The position numbers and the translations under genes were made by a program. Shown here in pieces: positions 17,495-24,676 of a stretch of 60,949 nt of DNA. The DNA comes from Pseudomonadota bacterium (GTDB taxonomy: Bacteria > Desulfobacterota > Syntrophia > Syntrophales > UBA8958). The notes below the pieces were generated by a model. That model did not search any database. It was given only the letters and a program-made list of their open reading frames with translations, and was not told where the DNA came from. The DNA is taken from the NCBI GenBank assembly GCA_030057915.1, contig JASGUC010000050.1, positions 1 to 60,949 on the forward strand, given 5' to 3'. Numbering within the stretch: position 1 is the stretch's first letter; every line of letters begins with the position of its first letter.

Positions 17495-18741
17495 ACGACA
17501 AGGCGATCCTCGAGGCCAGGGACATCCAGGTGCGACGGGGCGGCCGGCCGATCCTCGACGTCGCTTCCCTGGACATCGCGGCGGGAGAGGTGCTGTCCGT
17601 GATCGGACCCAATGGAGCGGGGAAAACGACCCTCCTACAGGCCCTGTCGTCCCTCCTACGGCTCGATCGCGGGGAGATCCGCTTTCAGGGCGCCCGGATC
17701 GGCGCGGACATGGCCCCCCTGGATTACCGCCGGCAGTTGGCCATGGTCTTCCAGGAGGCCCTGCTCTTCGATACGACGGTGGCCGCTAATGTGGCGGCGG
17801 GACTCCGGCTTCGCGGCGCGGACTCCGGGGAAGCGAAGAGGATTGTCGCCGCCAAGCTGGAACAGTTGGGCATCGGCGCCCTTCACGACCGCTCCGCCAA
17901 GACCCTCTCCGGCGGCGAGGCCCAACGGACCAGCCTTGCCCGGGCCTTTGCCATTGGGCCGCAGATCCTTTTTCTGGACGAGCCTTTTGCCGCCCTGGAT
18001 CCGCCCACCCGGGAATCCCTGATCGAGGACCTCGGCCGCATCCTCAGGGAGTCGGGGGCCACGGCCGTCATGGCCACCCACGATCAGGGGGAGGCCCTGC
18101 GCCTCTCCGACCGAATCGCCGTGATGCATGAAGGGCGGATCGTCCAGATCGGTTCCCCGACAGAGGTGATGAACCACCCCGTCTGTGAGTTCGTGGCGGC
18201 CTTCGTGGGGGTGGAAACGATTCTTGCCGGCCGGGTCGTCAAATGCGGGCGAGGGACCGTTACCGTTGCGCTTGACCCCAATGGCGGTAAAGGGGCCTCG
18301 TCCGCCGCGGTGGGGAATCCCATGTCGTCTTCTCCTTCCCCGGGGACGGAAGCGCCGGCCGGGGGCGTCCCCGGCCATGCCGCCGCCGCCCTTCCGCCCG
18401 CCGTTGCCGGCGGAGAGACGACGGCTTTTCCTCCGGCGATCCTGCTGGAGGCCGCCGGGGAGGTCGGGGAGGGCGAACGGGTGCTCTGCTGCATCCGTCC
18501 CGAACACGTTACCGTCGCCCCGGGCCTGCGCCACCCCCGGACCAGCGCCCGTAACATCTTCCCCGCGGCGATTGACCGAATCATCCCCCTCGGCCCTTTT
18601 TACAAGGTGTGCCTGGACGGCGACCTTCCCCTGTCCGCCTACGTAACCGTCCAGTCCCTGGAAGAACTGGCTTTGCGGCCCGGATTGACGGTAACGGCCT
18701 CTTTCAAGGCCGCCTCCGTCCATTTGATCCGACGGGGATAA
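17491..18741 (+). CDS. tupC: tungstate ABC transporter ATPase TupC
   Basis: 416-residue ATPase. Walker A GPNGAGKTT at 39-47, Q-loop MVFQEALLF, signature LSGGEAQRTSLARAF, Walker B ILFLDEPFAAL and H-loop MATHDQGEA are all intact. After about residue 250 an unusually long Gly/Ala/Pro-rich linker (roughly 270-320) precedes a TOBE-like C-terminal domain with CCIRPEHVTVAP, which in relatives senses the transported oxyanion and gates transport. The ATG overlaps the stop of tupB. Together with TupA and TupB it makes a complete importer. The low-complexity linker is not typical and may be an expansion. Confidence 0.88.
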   Translation: MNDKAILEARDIQVRRGGRPILDVASLDIAAGEVLSVIGPNGAGKTTLLQALSSLLRLDRGEIRFQGARIGADMAPLDYRRQLAMVFQEALLFDTTVAANVAAGLRLRGADSGEAKRIVAAKLEQLGIGALHDRSAKTLSGGEAQRTSLARAFAIGPQILFLDEPFAALDPPTRESLIEDLGRILRESGATAVMATHDQGEALRLSDRIAVMHEGRIVQIGSPTEVMNHPVCEFVAAFVGVETILAGRVVKCGRGTVTVALDPNGGKGASSAAVGNPMSSSPSPGTEAPAGGVPGHAAAALPPAVAGGETTAFPPAILLEAAGEVGEGERVLCCIRPEHVTVAPGLRHPRTSARNIFPAAIDRIIPLGPFYKVCLDGDLPLSAYVTVQSLEELALRPGLTVTASFKAASVHLIRRG

Positions 18742-18920
18742 TACGACTGGCCTTGTAAAACCGGTGTTTATGGCCCCCTTTTATCCTGGTTAAACTGGCC
18801 CGGAATTAAAGCGGTGATGACAATTGCCCGCTCCACGGAAAGGGCCGGGGTCTGGCCGTCGTAGGCGTCAAACGCCCTCGCGGCGTAATCCTCGACCGCT
18901 CACCGCTCACCGCTCACAGC
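18742..18920. other. non-coding region after tupC, possible gene tail on minus strand
   Basis: No complete gene. A short open stretch on the minus strand (about 18900 to 18770) encodes a plausible C-terminal-like segment (AFDAYDGQTPALSVERA) ending at a stop, but it has no start and no family I recognise. It may belong to the same decayed locus as the restriction fragment next to it. Confidence 0.3.
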
Positions 18921-19002
18921 TACCAGCCACGAGCTACCAGATTTTCGTCGTTGCGGGGATAGCGACGGCGGGGGAGGGGCGGGGATGGAGATAATACTCG
19001 CC
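18921..19002. repeat. 82-bp direct repeat flanking tupBC, copy 2
   Basis: Near-identical to 16733-16813. This copy includes ATGGAGATAATACTCGCC, the beginning of tupB, but the frame then departs from tupB at once, so it is not a second gene. The two copies bracket tupB and tupC exactly. Confidence 0.9.
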
Positions 19003-19186
19003 CCTCCCGGCTTTTGGACGGGTCTTCGTAGTCGATGGTGCGGCCATCCTCCTCGGGGCCGCCGTCCAGGCGACTCATCCGGCAGATGGCCTGGAGCGGG
19101 CCTTGGTCCTGCGTCTTCTTGTCGAGGGAGAGGCAGGCGGCCGGGGGCGCGTCGAACCCGGTCGGCATTGTCTTCCACTTTCTTGT
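18998..19186 (-). pseudogene. fragment of a type I restriction endonuclease HsdR helicase domain
   Basis: About 60 codons on the minus strand read MPTGFDAPPAACLSLDKK, then GPLQAICRMSRLDGGPEEDG and RTIDYEDPSKS. This matches the late helicase motifs of type I restriction R subunits (GFDAP..LYxDK, LLQAICRxNRLDG, IVDYxDLFKS). Nothing before or after continues the protein, so it is an isolated remnant. It sits between the second tupBC repeat copy and a half copy of the TGTCATTTCGAGG repeat. Assignment is from recalled family motifs only. Confidence 0.6.
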
Positions 19187-19217
19187 CATTTCGACCGAAG
19201 GGAGAAATCCATGTCCC
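19184..19217. repeat. half copy of TGTCATTTCG repeat
   Basis: TGTCATTTCGACCGAAGGGA continuing to GAAATCCATGTCCC equals the inverted right arm of the repeat at 16544-16631. Confidence 0.8.
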
Positions 19218-19483
19218 GAGATCGGGGGCTTCAGCGGATCTTCAAAGATCTCGAAACGTCCCTGTCTGAAGTAGCATGCCTGGGCGGAATGTAATCACCA
19301 GTTTGAACATCCCCCGAAAACATCGATTCGGTGGTCCCCCCCCCCTTGGAGCACTTTTTTTACTTCCTTTAGTTCCTGAAAAATGGACAAAAGATATTTC
19401 ATTGTTTTTTGGTTTCTCTTAGTCCTTTGATTCCTCTGGTTTTTCTGGTTTCTTTGTCGTCACCATGTCAGGGGGGTGACGAT

Positions 19484-19810
19484 GCAAGGGAAGTGAAAAA
19501 CCTGTTGGGCCGTGCGTCCTGGTGGACAGAATTTGGCCTCGGAGTATGACCAAGGCGGGGTTGAAAGCCGATTTGTGGCTGAAGGATGTCGCCCCCGGCA
19601 CGGAGACGGAAATGGTTCAATCATGATCGAGCCCGATGGGAGGAATTCAAGAGCCGCTATTTTTCCGAACTTGGGGAAAAACCAGAAATGGTGAAGCGGC
19701 TCCGCGACCCTGCGGCAAAAGGAGGCGTCACCCTTCTCTATTCGGCAAGCGACAACGAATGCAATCAAGCCGTCGCCCTCAGGGAATACTTGTTGAATAG
19801 GAAGGAATAG
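19484..19810 (+). pseudogene. broken DUF488 (YeaO-like) gene
   Basis: The frame beginning near 19498 reads [20 protein letters not shown] then [10 protein letters not shown], the N-terminal half of a DUF488 protein. It breaks at about 19605-19607, where roughly two bases are missing; the following frame continues [19 protein letters not shown] and ends VTLLYSASDNECNQAV, the C-terminal half. With the gap restored the two join into a full small domain, so this is a recent frameshift pseudogene. No intact copy is in the window. It belongs to the decay zone between tupC and the acyl-CoA dehydrogenase. Confidence 0.75.
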
Positions 19811-20122
19811 GAGACGACCGTGACCCAGGCTGAAACGCCTCCCCGCAGCGAACCTATGCCGGCGCGCCGGCATAGGTAAAGTACCTGAAATCATAGGTGG
19901 AATCGACGACGGTCAAAAAGTTTTGCCTCCGGAAATCACCCCCTATTTCCCCTGTGGCGCCAACTGGAAATGGCGCCGCAATCACCCTGAAACCCATAAC
20001 CCATCAATGGATAAGTGCGCCTCATCAGCAACTTCCTCCAACCACGGGGGCATCTACAACCGATGAAAAAGGGGACAATCTCACCGATGCTAACAGGCGG
20101 AAGGCTTGGCCGTGACGCGGCT
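19811..20122. other. intergenic, no gene recognised
   Basis: 312 bases between the broken DUF488 gene and the convergent acyl-CoA dehydrogenase. A 72-codon open frame at 19897-20115 (+) has no ribosome site and no family features. No terminator hairpin was clear. Confidence 0.4.
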
Positions 20123-21373
20123 CTATTCGTAGATCTTCTCTTCCGCCGCGAAGGCCTCTTCGGCGTCCGCCTCGTGATCCCGCGGCCGGGTCCGGATCTC
20201 CTTGCCCAGGAATTCCCGATACCACTCGTGGGCGGTGATCATGGACATCACCTCGCTCGTCCCGGTCCAGATGCTGGCCAGGCGGATGTCCCGGTAGATC
20301 CGCTCCAGGGGGAAGACGTTGGTGTAACCGATGCCGCCCATGACCTGCATGGCGTTGTGGACGACCTTTTGACAGGATTCGGTGATGAATTTCTTGGTCT
20401 CCGAAACGAGACGACGGATCCGGCGCCTCTCCTGCCCCGTTTCCACGGCCCGGGCGGTGGTATAGGCCATGGACCGGCAGGCGTCGAGGAGCATCACCGC
20501 CTCGGCCACCTGGAAGCTCACCCCCTCGAAGGTGGCGATGATCCTGCCGAAGGCCTTGCGCCGGGCGGTGTATTTCGTGGCGATCTCGATGGCCGGCCGG
20601 GCGGCGCCGATGGTCATCATGGCCGTGCCGAGGCGCTCGGGGATCATCATGGTGTTGAAGACGGGGTAGGCCCCGTTGACCTGGCCTACCACATTCTCCT
20701 TGGGGACCACGGCATCCTTGAATACGATGCGGGCCGTGCCGCCTCCCCGGCATCCCATCAGGCCGTAGAGATACTTCGTTTCCACCCCGGGTCCCCGGTC
20801 CACGACAAAGGCCGTGAGACAGTCCTGGGGTTTGGCGGCGGAATCGAAATTGGTCCGGGCGTAAACCAGGAAATAATCCGCCCCTTCCCCACCGACGATA
20901 AAGCGCTTCTGCCCATTGAGAACGTAATGATCCCCCCGATCCTCGGCCTTGGTCGTGGCGCCGAAGAAATCCGAACCGCCCCGGGGCTCCGTGAGGCATT
21001 CCGCGGCGAAGATCTCTCCCCGCAGGAGGGGCCGGACGTATTTTTCCTTTAGATGGTCCGTGCCGTGGTGGATGATGGCATCGCAGACCAGCTCCGCTCC
21101 CACGCCGAAGACACAGGCGAACTCGTACCCCAGGGTTCCGATCTCCTCCAGGATCGCCGCGGTGGCGACCCAGTCCATATCCCGTCCGCCCCATTGGCGG
21201 GGATACCGGCAGCCCAACAGGTTCCGCCTCCCCGCCTCGACGAGAAACTCCTTGGGAAAACGGATCCGGTCCTGGTCCATGTCGAGGATCATCTGTCGGG
21301 GCACCCATTTGACCAATTCCCGGGCCTCATCCCGGATGGCCAGTTGCTCCTTGGTAAGCAGATATTCAAACAT
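20123..21373 (-). CDS. acyl-CoA dehydrogenase with replaced catalytic Glu
   Basis: 416-residue flavoprotein of the acyl-CoA dehydrogenase family. The FAD region LTEPRGGSDFFGATT, the dimer segment QVMGGIGYTNVFPLERIYRD and the overall length are standard. In place of the usual YEGTSE near the C-terminus it has WTGTSEVMSM, so the catalytic glutamate position is Thr. Enzymes that oxidise cyclohexene-carboxyl-CoA thioesters are known to use an Asp from another position; candidate carboxylates here are Glu84, Glu94 and Asp98. AAAGGAG lies six bases before the ATG at 21373 (GTG at 21376 is possible). Its promoter at 21804-21832 is separated from the gene by a stack of repeats. Confidence 0.85.
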   Translation of the reverse strand: MFEYLLTKEQLAIRDEARELVKWVPRQMILDMDQDRIRFPKEFLVEAGRRNLLGCRYPRQWGGRDMDWVATAAILEEIGTLGYEFACVFGVGAELVCDAIIHHGTDHLKEKYVRPLLRGEIFAAECLTEPRGGSDFFGATTKAEDRGDHYVLNGQKRFIVGGEGADYFLVYARTNFDSAAKPQDCLTAFVVDRGPGVETKYLYGLMGCRGGGTARIVFKDAVVPKENVVGQVNGAYPVFNTMMIPERLGTAMMTIGAARPAIEIATKYTARRKAFGRIIATFEGVSFQVAEAVMLLDACRSMAYTTARAVETGQERRRIRRLVSETKKFITESCQKVVHNAMQVMGGIGYTNVFPLERIYRDIRLASIWTGTSEVMSMITAHEWYREFLGKEIRTRPRDHEADAEEAFAAEEKIYE

Positions 21374-21387
21374 CACGCACTCCTTTC

Positions 21388-21480
21388 GAGACCTTGGAAA
21401 AACGACCTATCTTGCCCTGCCGGGCTTGAGACGGCATCCGGAAGGCGCTTGAAAACATTGGATTCCCGCCAGGAGAATGG
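21388..21480 (-). mobile_element. GAGACC element, truncated sub-family A copy (reversed)
   Basis: GAGACCTTGGAAAAACGACC followed by CTGCCGGGCTTGAGACGGCATCC is the reverse orientation of sub-family A (40473-40605). The copy loses similarity after about 21480, where other repeats begin. It lies in the leader of the acyl-CoA dehydrogenase. Confidence 0.6.
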
Positions 21481-21499
21481 GGGAATGGCGGCGGCCGGC

Positions 21500-21575
21500 T
21501 GTTGGATTCCCGACTTCGCGGGAATGACGTCTCGCCCCTCGCCCGCGGCTGGATTCCCGCCTTCGCGGGGATGAC
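21500..21575. repeat. two ATTCCCGNCTTCGCGGG hairpin repeats
   Basis: TGGATTCCCGACTTCGCGGG-AATGACG (about 21503-21529) and TGGATTCCCGCCTTCGCGGG-GATGACG (about 21549-21575) are two short hairpin-forming repeats of a kind widespread in bacterial intergenic DNA. They are nested between two copies of the ~130-bp element. Confidence 0.8.
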
Positions 21576-21630
21576 GTCCTTTGTCCTGTCGCACCCGAAT
21601 GTTTCGGTCGAGGACGGAGGGCAAAGACGA

Positions 21631-21760
21631 GAGCTTTGAAAATCCACGCTCTTTCGTGAGCCCGACCAAAACCGGCTTCCGGAACATCTTGGAAACATGG
21701 TCTTGGTCTTACACCGAGATGACGGCAGGGGGGTCGGCAACGGCGTTTTTCAAAGGTCTC
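21631..21760. mobile_element. GAGACC element, sub-family C copy
   Basis: 130 bp from GAGCTTTGAAAATCCACG to CGTTTTTCAAAGGTCTC, internally CCGACCAAAACCGGCTTCC and CATCTTGGAAACA. It matches 36159-36289 closely. No open frame of note; it lies between the promoter at 21804-21832 and the acyl-CoA dehydrogenase gene. Confidence 0.85.
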
Positions 21761-21803
21761 CTTTCGCGTTACGCCCCCCCGTCTCCCGCGGTGGGGCAGG
21801 CGG

Positions 21804-21832
21804 AGTATAGGGAGATGGGCCGGGCCTGTCAA
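21804..21832 (-). promoter_or_regulatory. promoter for acyl-CoA dehydrogenase
   Basis: On the minus strand TTGACA (21832-21827), 17-nt spacer, TATACT (21809-21804). The spacer is nearly that of the pilT promoter at 215-243. The leader to the gene would be about 420 nt and consists mostly of dispersed repeats. Confidence 0.7.
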
Positions 21833-21864
21833 GGGAGGAAAATGCGACGCCTCGGGATTTGGTG

Positions 21865-21892
21865 TTGACAGCGTCCACGGCCGCGGTAGAAT
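21865..21892 (+). promoter_or_regulatory. promoter of DUF364 gene
   Basis: TTGACA at 21865-21870, 16-nt spacer, TAGAAT at 21887-21892; transcription start near 21899, about 25 nt upstream of the start codon. It diverges from the acyl-CoA dehydrogenase promoter. Confidence 0.7.
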
Positions 21893-21924
21893 CGCGCCAT
21901 CATCGGGGGGGGTCTCTTGTGGTC

Positions 21925-22707
21925 ATGAAAAAACCCGGCCGGCTGGCCAGACGTCTCCGCGATCTCCTCCACGAAGAGGCGCGGATCAGGACCGTCACCG
22001 CCGTATGCATCGGCGCCGCCTATATTGCCGTCCGCCTGGACCATGGCGGACTGGGCCTTGCCGCCATGCCGGCCGCGCCTTTAGCCGGCCCGGAACGAGA
22101 GGCGCCCCTTCCCCCGGCGGCGTCCCTGCGGGGCCGGCCGGCGGCCTTCCTTCTGGACGGGCTTACTGGAGGCGATCACCCGCGGCACAAGGCCCTCGCC
22201 CTGGCCACGGCCAATGCCCTGATCCGCCAGGAGCGCAGCGATTTCGACGGCGACGCCCTCGATGCATTTCACCTGACCGCTGACGACAGCGTGGTCATGG
22301 TAGGACGCTTTACCCCCCTGTTAGAGAGGATCGCCGCCACCGGCGCGGCCTTGGCCATTCTGGAGAGGGACCCCGCCAAGGGAATGGTCCTTCCGGCCGA
22401 AGTTCGCCGTCGCGTTCTGGAAAGGGGTACGGTGGCGATCATCACGGCCACCGCCATGCTTTACGACGAACTGGAGGCTATCCTCTCCGCTCTCGGCCGG
22501 CCCCGTCAGGTTTCCCTTTTAGGCCCCTCCACCCCCATGCTGCCCGAACTCTTTGACCTTACCCCGGTGACACACCTCGGGGGGGTCAAGGTTGTCGATG
22601 CGGCCCGAATAATGCCCATTGTCGCCGCCGGGGGAAGTACGAAGGCCATGAGACCATGCCTGGAGATGACCAATCTGGCGCTGAAGAAGGACTTTTTCCC
22701 GGGGTGA
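21925..22707 (+). CDS. DUF364/DUF4213 putative metal-chelation protein
   Basis: 260-residue cytoplasmic protein. The C-terminal half is a Rossmann-like DUF364 domain: VVMVGRFTPLLERI, LERDPAKG, VAIITATAMLYDELEAIL, VSLLGPSTPMLPELFD and THLGGVKVVD, then GGSTKAM. The N-terminal ~100 residues correspond to the accompanying DUF4213 domain, including a segment resembling ALATANAL. The family is annotated as possible heavy-metal chelation and is often near metal transport genes; the biochemical role is unproven. The ATG at 21925 is chosen; a GTG at 21919 fits the G-run at 21905-21912 as well. Confidence 0.75.
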   Translation: MKKPGRLARRLRDLLHEEARIRTVTAVCIGAAYIAVRLDHGGLGLAAMPAAPLAGPEREAPLPPAASLRGRPAAFLLDGLTGGDHPRHKALALATANALIRQERSDFDGDALDAFHLTADDSVVMVGRFTPLLERIAATGAALAILERDPAKGMVLPAEVRRRVLERGTVAIITATAMLYDELEAILSALGRPRQVSLLGPSTPMLPELFDLTPVTHLGGVKVVDAARIMPIVAAGGSTKAMRPCLEMTNLALKKDFFPG

Positions 22708-22726
22708 AGGCATCTCCGCCCGACGA

Positions 22727-24094
22727 TCACTTGCGCAGGTTATACTTGATCATCTTCAACTGGAGCCCCTTGCGGCTCAGGCCCAACTGCTTGGCCGCCC
22801 GGGTGACGTTGCCGCCGCATTCCTCGAGGCAGCGGGCCAGCAGTTGACGTTCCGCCTCCTCCGTATGGCTCCGGATGAACTCCTTGAATTGGCTCGGTTT
22901 ACTCTCCGGCGGCAGGAGGGATTGTTCGTGGACGGCCTGCTTGATCTCCCCGGGGACATCCGCCATGGCGATGGTCGGGCCCCGGGCCATGAGAACCAGT
23001 CTTTCCAGGAGGTTCTCCATCTCCCGGATGTTGCCCGGCCAGTCGTAATCGATGAACAGATCCAGGACGTCTTCTTCCGGACCCTGGATGTCCCGGCCGA
23101 GCTTCTTCCGGAACCGTTCTACAAAATAGGCAATCAGCATGGGGATATCGTCCCGGCGTTCCCGCAGGGCGGGCAGGTGGATGGGTAAGACGTTGAGGCG
23201 GTAGAAGAGGTCCTCCCGGAACCGCCCCTCCTTGACGTCCTGAAACAGGTTCCGGTTGGTGGCCGTGATGAGGCGGACATCGACCTTGATCGTCTTGAGC
23301 CCCCCGACCCGTTCGAAGGTCTGTTCCTGGATGGCCCGCAGGAGTTTCACCTGCATCTCCTTGGGGAGTTCCCCTACCTCGTCGAGGAAGAGGGTGCCCT
23401 TGTGGGCCAGCTCGAAACGGCCAGGCTTGGTCACCACCGCCCCGGTGAAGGCCCCCTTTTCATAGCCGAACAACTCGCTTTCCATGAGGTTTTCCGCAAT
23501 GGCCGCACAGTTGATCTTGATGAGGGGGTTGCCTTTTCGCGGGCTGTTGACGTGGATGGCATTGGCGATGAGTTCCTTGCCCGTTCCCGTTTCGCCGGAG
23601 ATGAGGATGGTGGTTGTCGTCGGGGCGACCCGCTCGATGGTCGCGAAGATCTCCCGCATCGGTTCGCTGGCGCCGACGATGCCGAAACGGTCGATCTCCT
23701 CGGCCCCGGCTACGAATTCCTCTTTGCTCAACCGGCGCGTCTTGATGGCCTTGAGAACCACGTTTTTCAGCTCGTCCTGCTCGAAGGGTTTGGTGACGTA
23801 GTCGAACGCCCCCTTCTTCAGGGCGTCCACCGCCGTGGCCACCGTCCCGTAGGCAGTGATCATGATGACCGGGACGGTCGGATAGTCGGCCGCCACCCGT
23901 TCCAAAAGGCCCATGCCGTCCAGGTTGGGCATCTTTAGATCCGTGACGACCACGTCGATGTCATCGTTGGCCATGACCTTGAGGGCCTCGCGGCCGTCCG
24001 GGGCGGTGAATACCTCGTAACCTTCCTTTTTCAGCATGGCCCGGAGGACCACCTGCATGTTGATTTCGTCTTCTACTACCAGAATCCTGTTCAT
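22727..24094 (-). CDS. NtrC-family sigma-54 response regulator
   Basis: 455-residue regulator. Receiver domain about 1-120 with the phospho-acceptor Asp in VVVTDLKMPNLDG and the KPF lysine in YVTKPFEQDEL. The AAA+ domain has Walker A GETGTGKE, the sigma-54 contact loop GAFTGA, Walker B LFLDEVGEL and the arginine finger region RFREDLFYRL. The C-terminal Fis-type helix-turn-helix is TRAAKQLGLSRKGLQLKM. ATG at 24094, adjacent to GGTGAGGAG. Its likely partner kinase lies upstream at 24677-26200, separated by a 582-bp gap with a dispersed element. It would activate sigma-54 promoters such as the one at 51884. Confidence 0.92.
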   Translation of the reverse strand: MNRILVVEDEINMQVVLRAMLKKEGYEVFTAPDGREALKVMANDDIDVVVTDLKMPNLDGMGLLERVAADYPTVPVIMITAYGTVATAVDALKKGAFDYVTKPFEQDELKNVVLKAIKTRRLSKEEFVAGAEEIDRFGIVGASEPMREIFATIERVAPTTTTILISGETGTGKELIANAIHVNSPRKGNPLIKINCAAIAENLMESELFGYEKGAFTGAVVTKPGRFELAHKGTLFLDEVGELPKEMQVKLLRAIQEQTFERVGGLKTIKVDVRLITATNRNLFQDVKEGRFREDLFYRLNVLPIHLPALRERRDDIPMLIAYFVERFRKKLGRDIQGPEEDVLDLFIDYDWPGNIREMENLLERLVLMARGPTIAMADVPGEIKQAVHEQSLLPPESKPSQFKEFIRSHTEEAERQLLARCLEECGGNVTRAAKQLGLSRKGLQLKMIKYNLRK

Positions 24095-24676
24095 CTCCTC
24101 ACCCTGACGGCCCTGTCTTGCCGATTGTGATCGTCCCAATTGCCGACAGCATCGCAAAAGATCCGGATGCCTCGTTACTCTTCATCCTTCGTCGCCGCGA
24201 CGCCCGCCCGCATGCCTCTCGCTCCCGAGGACCGGCGCGCCTTGCCTGTGGATCGCCTGGCGATGCCGTCCCGGATGGGGCATTCCTCTCCTTTTTGCGA
24301 GGTCATCGCCTCCACTCTGGGCGCCTTGAAAATCTTCGTCTTCCGGCCGCCCCGGCAAAAGCCAGGGTCCGGGGGCTTTGATGAGGCTGCATTCCCGCCT
24401 GCCCCGGAATGACGATAGGGCGCCTCAAACGACGTTTTTCAAAGCTCTCACCCTAATGGAAAAGACGGTTTTGGCCACCCGGTAAACAGGCCCTCTCTTT
24501 TCCCTTTCTCCTCCTACCGCATGGGCCGGGAAGGAGTCCGCGGGTTCGCCAATACAAACCGCTGTCCTCTCCCCCCCGAGGCATGGGGCCGGGCGGTCTT
24601 TCGCCGGCGTCATGGAGACGGTCCAACGGTCCGCCTCCCGCATGGGGCCGGGACGAAGGGCCGTCCGGCGGGAGCG
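24095..24676. other. gap inside a two-component pair
   Basis: 582 bases between kinase and regulator. It contains the dispersed element at 24323-24449. A 72-codon minus-strand frame (24425-24643) ends inside the element and has no ribosome site, so I do not call it. Nothing else coding is seen. Confidence 0.6.
24323..24449. mobile_element. GAGACC element, degraded copy between kinase and regulator genes
   Basis: About 127 bp from GCCTTGAAAATCTTCGTC to ACGTTTTTCAAAGCTCTC, with CCGCCTGCCCCGGAATGACG inside. Ends are recognisable but weaker than in other copies. Confidence 0.65.

Noticed and set aside
18985..19269. Second tupB start (MEIILAP...)
   Set aside because: Only the first six codons match tupB, as part of the direct repeat; the following sequence is unrelated.
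20015..21052. 345-codon plus-strand frame opposite the acyl-CoA dehydrogenase
   Set aside because: Antisense shadow of a well-supported gene; composition (His/Asp/Gly-rich) is typical of reverse-strand reading.
24425..24643. 72-codon minus-strand frame between kinase and regulator
   Set aside because: Ends inside a dispersed element, no ribosome site, no family features.
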